From Actinomycetales bacterium UBA1416 (GTDB taxonomy: Bacteria > Actinomycetota > Actinomycetes > Actinomycetales > Actinomycetaceae): a stretch of 15,480 nucleotides of DNA. The notes under the pieces were generated by a model. That model was not told the DNA's origin. It did not search any database and saw only the letters and a program-made list of their open reading frames with translations. Numbering within the stretch: the first letter of the stretch is position 1; every line of letters begins with the position of its first letter. The stretch covers positions 1 to 15,480 of the forward strand of contig DBPQ01000143.1 of assembly GCA_002304945.1 (NCBI GenBank), read 5' to 3'. Below are positions 1 to 6,559 of the stretch, piece after piece. Made by a program: the position numbers and the translations under genes.

Positions 1-441
1 CTGAAGGCGGAGAACGCCCAGCTCGCCGAGGACCTGGCCCGGGCGAACGCCTCGTACTACAACGTGAGCCAGGAGTACACCGGTTTCGTCCGCCGGTCCC
101 GGGAGAACGCGTCGGCGGCCCGGCAGGAGGGCATCGAGAAGGTGGCGGCCGCGCTGCTGACGGTGCTCGACGACGTCGACCTCGCCCGCCAGCACGGCGA
201 CCTCGAGGGGCCGTTCAGGTCGGTGGCCGAGAAGCTCGAGAACCTCCTGCGGACCAACTTCGAGCTGGAGCGGTACGGCGAGGTGGGGGAGGACTTCGAC
301 CCCACCTTCCACGAGGCGCTCATGGACACCACCTCGGCGGACGTCGAGACGCCCACGGTGACCACGGTCATCCAGCCGGGCTACCGGATGGGCGAGAAGG
401 TGCTGCGGCCCGCGCGGGTCGGGGTCACCAGCCCCGAGTAG
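1..441 (+). CDS. grpE: GrpE nucleotide exchange factor, 5'-truncated
   Basis: GrpE is the nucleotide exchange factor that releases ADP from DnaK in the cytosol. The frame is open from base 1, so 146 C-terminal residues are present and the true start lies left of the window; the in-frame GTG at 64 is internal and not the start. The first ~40 visible residues look like the end of the long GrpE helix (rich in Leu, Ala, Glu, Arg). The C-terminal beta domain is recognisable by FDPTFHEAL followed by the family signature around GYRMGEKVLRPARV, just before the stop. dnaJ follows 78 bases downstream on the same strand, then hspR, the standard actinobacterial dnaK-grpE-dnaJ-hspR order, so dnaK is expected immediately upstream. 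Identification rests on these motifs plus context and is secure; only the missing N-terminus is unknown. Confidence 0.95.
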   Translation: MKAENAQLAEDLARANASYYNVSQEYTGFVRRSRENASAARQEGIEKVAAALLTVLDDVDLARQHGDLEGPFRSVAEKLENLLRTNFELERYGEVGEDFDPTFHEALMDTTSADVETPTVTTVIQPGYRMGEKVLRPARVGVTSPE

Positions 442-463
442 GCCGTGGGCACACAGCAGGAGA

Positions 464-492
464 CGGCAGGCGGGGCCCGGCCCCGCCTGCCG
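464..492 (+). terminator. Intercistronic hairpin between grpE and dnaJ
   Basis: Perfect 12-base inverted repeat (CGGCAGGCGGGG at 464-475, CCCCGCCTGCCG at 481-492) around a 5-base loop CCCGG. It is almost pure GC and would be very stable in RNA. No T-run follows; the dnaJ ribosome binding site starts about 12 bases later. It sits inside an operon, so a partial terminator, an RNA-processing boundary or an mRNA-stabilising structure that sets the dnaJ level relative to dnaK/grpE are all possible. The structure is seen directly; the role is inferred. Confidence 0.6.
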
Positions 493-519
493 CTCGAGAT
501 CGTGAGGAGGTGAGGTGCC

Positions 520-1536
520 ATGACCGGGCAGGACTGGCTGGAGAAGGACTTCTACGCCACGCTCGGCGTCTCCAAGGACGCCGACGCCGACGCCATCAAG
601 AAGGCGTACCGGAAGCTCGCGCGCACGTGGCACCCGGACCGCAACCCGGGGGACACCGCCGCCGAGGCGAAGTTCAAGGACATCGGTGAGGCCTACGGCG
701 TGCTCTCCGACCCGGAGCAGCGCAAGAAGTACGACGCCCTGCGCGCCATGGCTGGAGGAGGCCCCCGCTTCACCTCCGGGGCGGGCGGGGCCACCGGAGG
801 CGCGGGCTTCGAGGACCTGTTCGGGGGGATGTTCGGCGGCGGCGCCAACTTCGACCCCAACAGCGCCGAGTCCGTGGAGGACCTGCTGCGCATGTTCGGC
901 CAGGGCGCGGGTGCCCGCGGAGGGCGACGCCGCAGCCAGGGCTTCGGCTTCGGCGGCGGGAGCCCGTTCGGCGGCCAGCCGATGGCCCAGCGGGGCTCCG
1001 ACGTCGTCACCAACGCCCGGCTCCCGTTCCGCAACGCCGTGGAGGGCTCGACCGTCCAGCTTACCGTGGGTGGCCGGACCATGACCGTCCGCATCCCCCC
1101 GGGTGTGCACGACGGGCAGCGGATCAAGCTGCGCGGCAAGGGCGAGCCCGGCACCGGCGGGGGCGAGCCCGGGGACCTGGTGGTCACCGTGCACGTGGAT
1201 CCCCACCCGGTCTTCTCCATGGCCGGCAACAACCTGAAGCTCACGCTCCCGGTGACCTTCGCCGAGGCGGCGCTGGGGGCCACCATCGAGGTCCCCACCC
1301 TCGACGGCGCCACGGTGCGGGTGAAGGTGCCGGCGGGGACGCCGTCGGGACGCACGCTGCGGGTGAAGAACCGCGGCATCCGCTCGAACAAGGGCGTGGG
1401 AGACCTGCTGGTGACCGTGGACGTGGTGGTCCCGCAGAAGCTGAACGCGAGGGCCAGGGACGCGGTGGAACAGTTCGCGGACGCCACCGCCGGCGAGGAC
1501 CCGCGCGCCCACCTGTTGGAGCAGGCCAGCACCTGA
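520..1536 (+). CDS. dnaJ: DnaJ-type co-chaperone lacking the zinc finger (type II J-protein)
   Basis: This J-domain protein stimulates DnaK ATP hydrolysis and delivers substrates to it. It has 338 residues. The J-domain is near residues 10-75 with the HPD motif at 38-40. A Gly/Phe-rich linker spans roughly 79-160 and includes GGMFGGG and GFGFGGG. The C-terminal substrate-binding domains fill the rest (RIPPGVHDGQRIKLRGKG and KVPAGTPSGRTLRVKNRG-type strands). The four CxxCxGxG zinc repeats of classical DnaJ are absent and no cysteine is visible anywhere, so by domain order it resembles CbpA/type II J-proteins although it occupies the dnaJ position of the operon. The start is well placed: AGGAGGTGAGG lies 5-6 bases upstream of the ATG at 520. 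hspR starts 19 bases after the stop, implying co-transcription. Confidence 0.93.
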   Translation: MTGQDWLEKDFYATLGVSKDADADAIKKAYRKLARTWHPDRNPGDTAAEAKFKDIGEAYGVLSDPEQRKKYDALRAMAGGGPRFTSGAGGATGGAGFEDLFGGMFGGGANFDPNSAESVEDLLRMFGQGAGARGGRRRSQGFGFGGGSPFGGQPMAQRGSDVVTNARLPFRNAVEGSTVQLTVGGRTMTVRIPPGVHDGQRIKLRGKGEPGTGGGEPGDLVVTVHVDPHPVFSMAGNNLKLTLPVTFAEAALGATIEVPTLDGATVRVKVPAGTPSGRTLRVKNRGIRSNKGVGDLLVTVDVVVPQKLNARARDAVEQFADATAGEDPRAHLLEQAST

Positions 1537-1555
1537 GGCACGGAGGGAGGACACG

Positions 1556-1969
1556 ATGCACCCGAACGACGACAGGCCGGTCTTCCTCATCTCCGTGGCG
1601 GCCCGGCTCGCCGGGATGCACCCGCAGACCCTGCGCGAGTACGACCGTCTCGGTCTCGTGTCCCCCGCCCGTACTGCCGGCCGCGGGCGGCGCTACTCCA
1701 AGCGGGACATCGAGCAGCTCCGTGAGATCCAGCGGCTCTCCCAGGAGGAGGGCATCAACCTCGCCGGGATCCGGCGCATCCTGCACCTGGAGCGTGCCCT
1801 CGCCTCGGCGCGCAGCGAGGTGGAGCGGCTGAAGTACCTCGCCGAGCCCGGCACCCACCGCATCTTCGCGGCCGGTCCCAGGGGCGAGGTCGTGGTCACC
1901 ACCCGGGGGCGCACCGTCCGCCGCGAGGCCGAGACCGGTGCCCTCATCGTCTGGCGCCCGCGGGGCTGA
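1556..1969 (+). CDS. hspR: Heat-shock repressor HspR (MerR family)
   Basis: HspR is a MerR-family repressor that binds HAIR inverted repeats upstream of the dnaK operon and clpB in actinobacteria, with DnaK as co-repressor in characterised species. The 137-residue protein opens with a MerR winged helix-turn-helix at about residues 10-50 (ISVAARLAGMHPQTLREYDR, then LGLVSPARTAGRGRRYS), continues with a Glu/Arg-rich helical segment to about residue 100, and ends in a basic beta-rich tail. The ATG at 1556 follows GGAGGGAGGA by a few bases. It lies 19 bases after dnaJ, so it should be co-transcribed and autoregulated through the operon promoter outside the window. A matching HAIR site is present in this window before clpB (11978-12000). 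Family, length and context agree. Confidence 0.95.
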   Translation: MHPNDDRPVFLISVAARLAGMHPQTLREYDRLGLVSPARTAGRGRRYSKRDIEQLREIQRLSQEEGINLAGIRRILHLERALASARSEVERLKYLAEPGTHRIFAAGPRGEVVVTTRGRTVRREAETGALIVWRPRG

Positions 1970-2060
1970 CCGCCTCCCGCGTCCCGGCGCCTCCTCACGT
2001 CTCCCGGCGCTGGGTTGGCCGACGTACGATTGGGGCAGGTCGAGGAGAGCGAGAATCACC

Positions 2061-2855
2061 GTGTCGTACGCCCCGCAGCAGCGCGCCAACGTCCCGAGCC
2101 GGACCGGACCGGTCATCCTGATCGTCGCGGGTGCGCTCGCGATGATCCTCGGCCCCATCATCGGCATCGTCATGAGCGTTTCCAACCTGTTCGGCGCCGT
2201 CGACTGGCAGGGCTTCACCGACACCCAGCAGATCACGAACGGGTCCACTGCTGACCTCGCCGCCAACGCCGAGTGGATGGTGGTGCCCAGCAGCGGTGCT
2301 CAGGGCTACTCGTGCGATGTCACGGGCACGAACGGCGAGATGGTGGACACGCGGAGCCGCGAGGGAGTCATCACCTTCACCTCCACGCAGGCAGGCCCGT
2401 ACTCCATCACCTGTGACTCCGGCGGTGACACGCTCATCGTGATGCCCGCCGCGAACCTCGACGAGATGCTCGACAACGCCCCGGGCGCGTTCTCATCCTT
2501 CGCCGTGGGCCTCCTCGTGGGGTTCCTCGGCTTCGTCGCACTGATCGTGGGCATCATCTGGCTCGTGCGCGTCAACCGCGAGCGCCGGGAGTCCGGCGGT
2601 GGCGGCTACCCGCCTCCGGGCTGGGGTGCCGGCGGCTACGGTGCGGGTGGCTACACCCAGGGCGGCTACGGCGGATACGGCCAGGGTGGGCAGGGGGCTC
2701 AGGGCGGCCAGGGCAGCCAGCAGGGATCCAGCAACCTGGGCCAGTGGGGCGGCCAGTCGTACACCCCACCGCCCCCGGGGCCGAGCTACGGGCAGAATCC
2801 GTCCGACCCGCCGCGCTACGGCGAGCGCATCGACCCGCAGGACCCGCCCCGCTGA
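2061..2855 (+). CDS. Two-TM membrane protein with a disulfide-type loop domain and Gly/Tyr-rich tail
   Basis: I do not recognise a named family. The 264-residue product has a short N-terminus, a transmembrane helix at ~17-40, an apparent external domain at ~41-143, a second helix at ~144-170 followed by the basic stop VRVNRERR, and a low-complexity tail from ~178 rich in Gly, Tyr, Gln and Pro. The external part is short-stranded with exactly two cysteines (C85 in GYSCDV, C118 in SITCDS), a spacing that would suit an Ig-like fold closed by a disulfide; this fold is a guess. Both ends should be cytoplasmic. The GTG at 2061 is preferred: GAGGAGAG lies ~11 bases upstream, whereas the in-frame ATG at 1938 would overlap hspR and add an unrelated segment. 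A TACGAT box (2025-2030) may be a -10. It converges with the DUF4870 gene on a shared hairpin. Confidence 0.75.
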   Translation: MSYAPQQRANVPSRTGPVILIVAGALAMILGPIIGIVMSVSNLFGAVDWQGFTDTQQITNGSTADLAANAEWMVVPSSGAQGYSCDVTGTNGEMVDTRSREGVITFTSTQAGPYSITCDSGGDTLIVMPAANLDEMLDNAPGAFSSFAVGLLVGFLGFVALIVGIIWLVRVNRERRESGGGGYPPPGWGAGGYGAGGYTQGGYGGYGQGGQGAQGGQGSQQGSSNLGQWGGQSYTPPPPGPSYGQNPSDPPRYGERIDPQDPPR

Positions 2856-2878
2856 TACCGCCCCACTGAAAAGGCGAG

Positions 2879-2924
2879 GTCCGTGAGCGGTGGCTTGCGG
2901 ATGCGCAAACCACCGCTCACGGAC
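2879..2924. terminator. Long bidirectional hairpin terminator
   Basis: A perfect 15-base inverted repeat (GTCCGTGAGCGGTGG at 2879-2893, its complement at 2910-2924) encloses a second 5-base stem (TTGCG 2895-2899, CGCAA 2904-2908) with a GATG loop, separated by a single C-A mismatch. It lies between two convergent genes ending at 2855 (+) and 2941 (-). On the minus strand a TTTT run follows 6 bases after the stem; on the plus strand the following bases are G-rich. It therefore looks like an intrinsic terminator chiefly for the minus-strand gene, probably serving both. Confidence 0.8.
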
Positions 2925-2940
2925 GGGGGTTGGTAGGCGG

Positions 2941-3504
2941 CTAGCTCAGCACGCGGAGCTGGAACGGGTAGTTGAACACCTCACCGCGTGAGGCCTTCAC
3001 GGCCGCCACGATGTGGAGGATGAACATCCCGAGCGTGGAGACGATGAACAGGATGATCGCCAGCGGGATGAGCACAACCGTGAACAGCGAGATCCACGCG
3101 ACGATGCTCACGAGCCACATGCCGAGGTTGAAGTTGAACGCGCCGGCCGCGCACGCGCGCACGAACGGACTGCGGTCCTTGTAGATGAACCACACCGCGA
3201 GCGGTCCGACGAAGCTCAGCCATCCGACCGAGATCACCTGGGCGATCAGTGCGGACAGGTGGGCGACGACGGCCATGCCGGTCTCGTCTGTGCGCGGCGC
3301 CGGTGGGCCGCCGTAGGGGCCACCCTGCGCGCTGCCGTAGGGCCCACCCTGTGGTGCGCCGTACTGGCCGCCCTGTGGCGGCTGGTACTGGTAGCCGCCC
3401 TGCGGGCCGGCCTGAGTGCCTGGTTGCTGGCCGGATTGCTGGCCGGGTTGCGGGGCGCCGTAGGGCTCCTGGCCCTGGGGCGGAGGGGGTGTCTGGTAAC
3501 TCAT
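2941..3504 (-). CDS. DUF4870 domain membrane protein with Gln/Pro/Gly-rich N-terminus
   Basis: Small integral membrane protein of 187 residues. Residues 1-70 are a low-complexity, presumably cytoplasmic region rich in Gln, Pro, Gly and Tyr, containing three 8-residue repeats at 43-66 (PQGGQYGA, PQGGPYGS, AQGGPYGG). The DUF4870 domain follows from ~71: a helix at ~76-105, the conserved FIYKDRSPFVR turn, an AxNFN-type segment near 120-127, and further hydrophobic helices at ~128-147 and ~149-169, ending in a short polar tail. The function of DUF4870 proteins is not established. The ATG at 3502-3504 is supported by GGGAGAG about 7 bases upstream on the minus strand. It converges with the preceding membrane-protein gene and both end at the shared hairpin; each has a similar Gly/Tyr/Gln-rich cytosolic tail, which hints at but does not show a common context. 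Confidence 0.88.
   Translation of the reverse strand: MSYQTPPPPQGQEPYGAPQPGQQSGQQPGTQAGPQGGYQYQPPQGGQYGAPQGGPYGSAQGGPYGGPPAPRTDETGMAVVAHLSALIAQVISVGWLSFVGPLAVWFIYKDRSPFVRACAAGAFNFNLGMWLVSIVAWISLFTVVLIPLAIILFIVSTLGMFILHIVAAVKASRGEVFNYPFQLRVLS
3307..3378 (-). repeat. Three 24-base in-frame tandem repeats in the DUF4870 gene
   Basis: Three consecutive 24-base units encode the octapeptides PQGGQYGA, PQGGPYGS and AQGGPYGG (residues 43-66 of the DUF4870 protein). The units are imperfect at the DNA level. Such a tract is prone to slippage without breaking the frame, so repeat number may vary between strains. Confidence 0.7.
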
Positions 3505-3620
3505 GGATCAACTCTCCCACCATCCGCCGCCCCTCCACCATGGGGGTAACCCCCGAACGCCGCGGCGGTTGACCCGCAGCGGTGGTCCCCCCCCACGACG
3601 GCGGAGCTCAGCGACGGCGA

Positions 3621-3660
3621 AGGGCCCGCCCCAGGACGGCCGATGTCCGGGGCGGGCCCT
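3621..3660 (-). terminator. GC-rich hairpin downstream of the cupin gene
   Basis: Perfect 12-base inverted repeat (AGGGCCCGCCCC at 3621-3632, GGGGCGGGCCCT at 3649-3660), with GGAC/GTCC inside the loop able to extend the stem past one bulged A. It begins 13 bases after the cupin stop codon in the transcription direction. No T-run follows on the minus strand, which is common for GC-rich actinobacterial terminators. The rest of the 3505-3672 gap holds no gene; the short palindrome GGGGGTAACCCCC at 3542-3554 is the only other structure noticed. Confidence 0.7.
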
Positions 3661-3672
3661 CCGGGGGGTCCC

Positions 3673-4092
3673 TCAGTGCTCGTGCGGGTCGTTCTCCGCG
3701 TCCTCCTGGGTGTCGTGGACGGTGCCGGGCTCGTGGTCCGGCGGGCCGTAGATCGCGTAGAGACGCATGGGCTCGTCCCCGATGTTCGTCACGTTGTGCC
3801 AGGTGCCGGCGGGGACGAAGATCGCCCAGTCGTCCTCGACCTCCTCGTCGAAGGGCAGGTCGTCCTCCGCGGGACCCATCTGGCAGCGGCCCCTGCCCTG
3901 CTCGAGCCGCAGGAACTGGTCATTCTCGGGGTGGACCTCGAGGCCGATGTCCCCGCCCGGCGGGATCGACATAAGCGTGGCCTGGAGGTGCTCCCCCGTC
4001 CAGATGGTGGTGCGGAACTTGTCGTTCGACGTCGTGGCGTCCTCGATGTCGATGACGTACGGCTTCTTGCCGTGGTCGCTGAATTCCGGCAT
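3673..4092 (-). CDS. Single-domain cupin protein
   Basis: A 139-residue cytosolic protein with one cupin barrel. Motif 1 is around residues 49-66 (IGLEVHPENDQFLRLEQG) and supplies H54, E56, Q59 and E64; motif 2 is around 93-103 (VPAGTWHNVTN) with H99. The usual HxH of motif 1 is HPE here, as in a mannose-6-phosphate-isomerase-like cupin subgroup, so metal binding is plausible but ligands and substrate cannot be assigned. The C-terminus is a short acidic His-containing tail (ENDPHEH). The ATG at 4090-4092 is chosen because AAGGAGG lies 6 bases upstream; a start 18 codons further upstream would include this ribosome binding site in the coding sequence. The gene lies 63 bases downstream of the oligopeptidase on the same strand and may be read from it or from a weak TACGAT box at 4122-4127. 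Confidence 0.85.
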   Translation of the reverse strand: MPEFSDHGKKPYVIDIEDATTSNDKFRTTIWTGEHLQATLMSIPPGGDIGLEVHPENDQFLRLEQGRGRCQMGPAEDDLPFDEEVEDDWAIFVPAGTWHNVTNIGDEPMRLYAIYGPPDHEPGTVHDTQEDAENDPHEH

Positions 4093-4155
4093 CAGTGCCT
4101 CCTTGCTCTCGATGTGCTTCGATCGTACGGCGGGTCGCGCCGACACGCCCGGGGT

Positions 4156-6237
4156 TCAGGCTCCGCCGAGGCGCTGCCAGAGGAACTCGAACGCGAGGGC
4201 CTGCATGTGGGCCCGCTGGGCGTTGGTGGCAGCACCGCCGTGCCCGCCCTCGATGTTCTCGAAGTACGTCACGTCCTTTCCCGCCTCCCCCATCTGGGCG
4301 GCCATCTTCCGGGCGTGGCCGGGATGCACCCGGTCATCCCGGGTGGAGGTGGTGAACAGGACGGGCGGGTGGTCCTTCTCGGGGTCGAACCGGTGGTAGG
4401 GCGAGAAGGTCTGGATGTACTCCCACTGCGCCGGGTCGTCCGGATCGCCGTACTCCGCCATCCAGGAGGCCCCGGCGAGGAGGTGGGAGAACCGCTTCAT
4501 GTCGAGGAGGGGCACCTGGCACACCACCGCGCCGAACAGCTCGGGGTACGTCACGAGCATGTTGCCCATGAGGAGCCCGCCGTTCGAGCCACCCTGCGCA
4601 CCGAGCCGCTCCGGCCTGGTCACCCCGCGCGCCACCAGGTCCCTCGCCACCGCGGCGAAGTCCTCGTACGCCCGGTGCCGGTGTTCCTTGAGGGCCGCCT
4701 GGTGCCAGCGGGGGCCGTACTCCCCGCCCCCGCGGATGTTGGCCACCACGTACACGCCGCCGCGCGCCAACCAGGCACGCCCCATCGCCGGGGCGTATCC
4801 GGGCATCATGGGGATCTCGAACCCGCCGTAGCCGTACAGCAGGGTGGGGTTCTCCCCGTCGAGGGTGAGACCGGCGGGGCTCACCTGGAAGTACGGCACC
4901 CGGGTGCCGTCGTCGGACGTCACGAAGTGCTGGGACACCTCCATGTCGGTGGCGTCGAAGTACTCCGGCAGCGACTTCAGCGGCTCCACCGACGTCGTCG
5001 CGCCTCCCTCGTCCAGCGTGACCCTCGAGAGCGTCGACGGCGAGAGGAACCCCGCCGTCGTCAGCCACAGCTCATCGGTCTCGCGGGCGTTCACCGCGCC
5101 GACCGCGATCGTGCCGTACGTTGGCAGGCCCTCCTCGCCGAGGTCGAGCGCGCGACGCCGCCACCCACCGTCGTCGTCCGCGCCGCTGTCCGCCCGGTCC
5201 GGCGGGGTGACCACCTCGAGGCGGTTGGCGACGTCGTCGAGGAGCGTGACGACGACGTGGTGCCGCGTCACCGTGATATCCGCCAGCGACGTGGTGGGCG
5301 ACGGGGTGAAGAGCTCGGTGAAGACCCGCTCGCCCGCGAGGAACGGCTCGTAGCGGGTGGCGATGAGCGCGTCTGCCGGGAACGTGGCACCCCCGACCTC
5401 CCAGTCCTCGCGGAGGTGGACCAGCAGCCAGTCCCGCCACACGAGGGGCTCGGAGCTCCGCGGCACGTCCACCGTGACCAGGCCCTCCGGGCGGATCTCG
5501 ATCAGTTCGGAGGCGTAGAACTCGATGGCACGCATGACGAACGCCCGCTGGTAGCCCGGGGTGAAGTCAGCGCCGGCAGCGATGTACATGTCGTCCGCGG
5601 CGCCCTCGTAGACCACCTCCGCCTCGTCCAGGCCCTGGCCGCGGCGCCACCGGCGGACCGTGCGCGGGTACCCGGACGGGGTCATCGAGCCTGGGCCGAA
5701 GTCCGTGAACACGAAGACCTCGGAGCCGTCCTCACTCGCCCAGCCCATGCCGCCCTTGGACTCCTCGCGGGAGAAACCGTCCGGGAGGAACTCGAGCGTG
5801 GTCATGTCGAACTCGCGGGTGACGTCCGCGTCCGAGCCGCCGCGGGACAGCGAGATCAGGGCGCGCGTCCGGGACGGGTAGAGCACCTCGGCGCCGTGCC
5901 ACACCCAGTTGACGCCCTCCGCCGCACCGAGCGCATCGACGTCGATGAGGACCTCCCACTCCGGGTGGTCCGTGCCGTAGGAGTCCCACGTGGTGCGGCG
6001 CCAGATGCCGCGCTCGTGCTCCGCGTCCGTCCAGAAGTTGTAGAGGTGGTCCCCGCGCTGCACCACCGCCGGGATCTTCTCCGTGGAGTCCAGGATCTCG
6101 AGCGTGGCGGCGCGGATCTCCTCGAACCGAGGCGAGCTCGCGAGACTCTCCTCCGCGTGCGCGTTGCGGGCCCTGACCCACTCGAGCGGGCCCTCACCCT
6201 CGACGTCCTCAAGCCAGGCGAAACGATCTTCGAACAT
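4156..6237 (-). CDS. Prolyl oligopeptidase family serine peptidase (S9A)
   Basis: Serine peptidase of the S9A family (prolyl oligopeptidase / oligopeptidase B type), which cleaves short peptides. It has 693 residues, the family's usual size. The N-terminal ~400 residues fit the seven-bladed beta-propeller that gates substrate entry, beginning with the typical RFAWLEDVEG and WVRARNAH. The C-terminal alpha/beta hydrolase domain carries the nucleophile S551 in GGSNGG, the acid within RDDRVHP (D634/D635) and H666 in EGGHGG, and also the conserved GGGEYGPRWHQAALKE segment upstream. There is no signal peptide, so it is cytosolic. Prolyl versus basic-residue specificity cannot be decided by eye; GGSNGG and the length favour the prolyl type. 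The ATG at 6235-6237 has only a weak ribosome site (GGTGGGA) but gives the expected N-terminus. The upstream region holds a 14-base tandem repeat. Confidence 0.92.
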   Translation of the reverse strand: MFEDRFAWLEDVEGEGPLEWVRARNAHAEESLASSPRFEEIRAATLEILDSTEKIPAVVQRGDHLYNFWTDAEHERGIWRRTTWDSYGTDHPEWEVLIDVDALGAAEGVNWVWHGAEVLYPSRTRALISLSRGGSDADVTREFDMTTLEFLPDGFSREESKGGMGWASEDGSEVFVFTDFGPGSMTPSGYPRTVRRWRRGQGLDEAEVVYEGAADDMYIAAGADFTPGYQRAFVMRAIEFYASELIEIRPEGLVTVDVPRSSEPLVWRDWLLVHLREDWEVGGATFPADALIATRYEPFLAGERVFTELFTPSPTTSLADITVTRHHVVVTLLDDVANRLEVVTPPDRADSGADDDGGWRRRALDLGEEGLPTYGTIAVGAVNARETDELWLTTAGFLSPSTLSRVTLDEGGATTSVEPLKSLPEYFDATDMEVSQHFVTSDDGTRVPYFQVSPAGLTLDGENPTLLYGYGGFEIPMMPGYAPAMGRAWLARGGVYVVANIRGGGEYGPRWHQAALKEHRHRAYEDFAAVARDLVARGVTRPERLGAQGGSNGGLLMGNMLVTYPELFGAVVCQVPLLDMKRFSHLLAGASWMAEYGDPDDPAQWEYIQTFSPYHRFDPEKDHPPVLFTTSTRDDRVHPGHARKMAAQMGEAGKDVTYFENIEGGHGGAATNAQRAHMQALAFEFLWQRLGGA

Positions 6238-6284
6238 GGGTCAATCCCACCACGCCGGGAGCGCCGAGTCCTGCTGGATGGTGG

Positions 6285-6315
6285 CCCCGGACACGGAATG
6301 CCCCCGGACACGGAA
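6285..6315. repeat. Tandem 14-base direct repeat upstream of the oligopeptidase gene
   Basis: CCCCGGACACGGAA occurs exactly at 6285-6298 and again at 6302-6315, a 17-base period. On the minus strand this is TTCCGTGTCCGGGG twice, 48-78 bases before the oligopeptidase start codon. The position suits a direct-repeat operator, but no regulator is recognised. The second copy overlaps the left arm of the hairpin at 6313-6350. Confidence 0.6.
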
Positions 6316-6350
6316 CCGGCGCCCCATCTGTTGCTGTGGGACGCCGGTTC
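6313..6350 (-). terminator. Probable terminator of the antitoxin-like gene
   Basis: Nine-base inverted repeat (GAACCGGCG at 6313-6321, CGCCGGTTC at 6342-6350) with an inner CCCA/TGGG pairing in the 20-base loop. It starts 26 bases after the stop of the minus-strand gene at 6377. No T-run follows, so confidence is moderate. Confidence 0.5.
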
Positions 6351-6376
6351 GGCTCGCGCAAGGGCGCGGTTTCGGT

Positions 6377-6559
6377 CTATTCGTTGCCAACCTGCTTGTC
6401 GAGGTGGGCGACACCCTGGTCGATCTGCTCGTCGTACTTGCCGCCGGTCTTCTCGGAGGCGAACGCGGAGCCCTTCGCGAAGGCGTCGTCACTGACCTGT
6501 TCAGCCTTCTCGCTGTTCAGCAGGCCCTTGCCCTTGTTCACGAGGTCATCAATAGCCAT
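6377..6559 (-). CDS. MT0933/Rv0909-family antitoxin-like small protein
   Basis: A 60-residue hydrophilic, helical, cytosolic protein. It begins MAIDDLVNKGKGLLNSEKAE and has the conserved core EKTGGKYDEQIDQG near residues 36-49, which I recognise as the MT0933-like antitoxin family named after the mycobacterial Rv0909 protein (partner Rv0910). CsbD-like stress proteins are a looser alternative because of the same Lys/Gly/Asp-rich helical make-up. The start ATG at 6557-6559 is well supported by AAGGAG seven bases upstream on the minus strand. The neighbours are an oligopeptidase and a NUDIX hydrolase; no SRPBCC-type toxin gene like Rv0910 lies beside it, so a toxin-antitoxin role is not supported here and many family members seem to be solitary. 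Family call is from sequence resemblance only. Confidence 0.78.
   Translation of the reverse strand: MAIDDLVNKGKGLLNSEKAEQVSDDAFAKGSAFASEKTGGKYDEQIDQGVAHLDKQVGNE

Noticed and set aside
1982..2010. 9-base direct repeat TCCCGGCGC after hspR
   Set aside because: Short and GC-rich, close to chance expectation; it does not form a hairpin that would terminate the operon.
3643..6495. A 950-codon plus-strand open frame across the cupin and oligopeptidase genes
   Set aside because: It is antisense to two genes with clear catalytic motifs, its product is Arg/Val/His-rich without any recognisable domain, and long antisense frames are common in GC-rich coding DNA.
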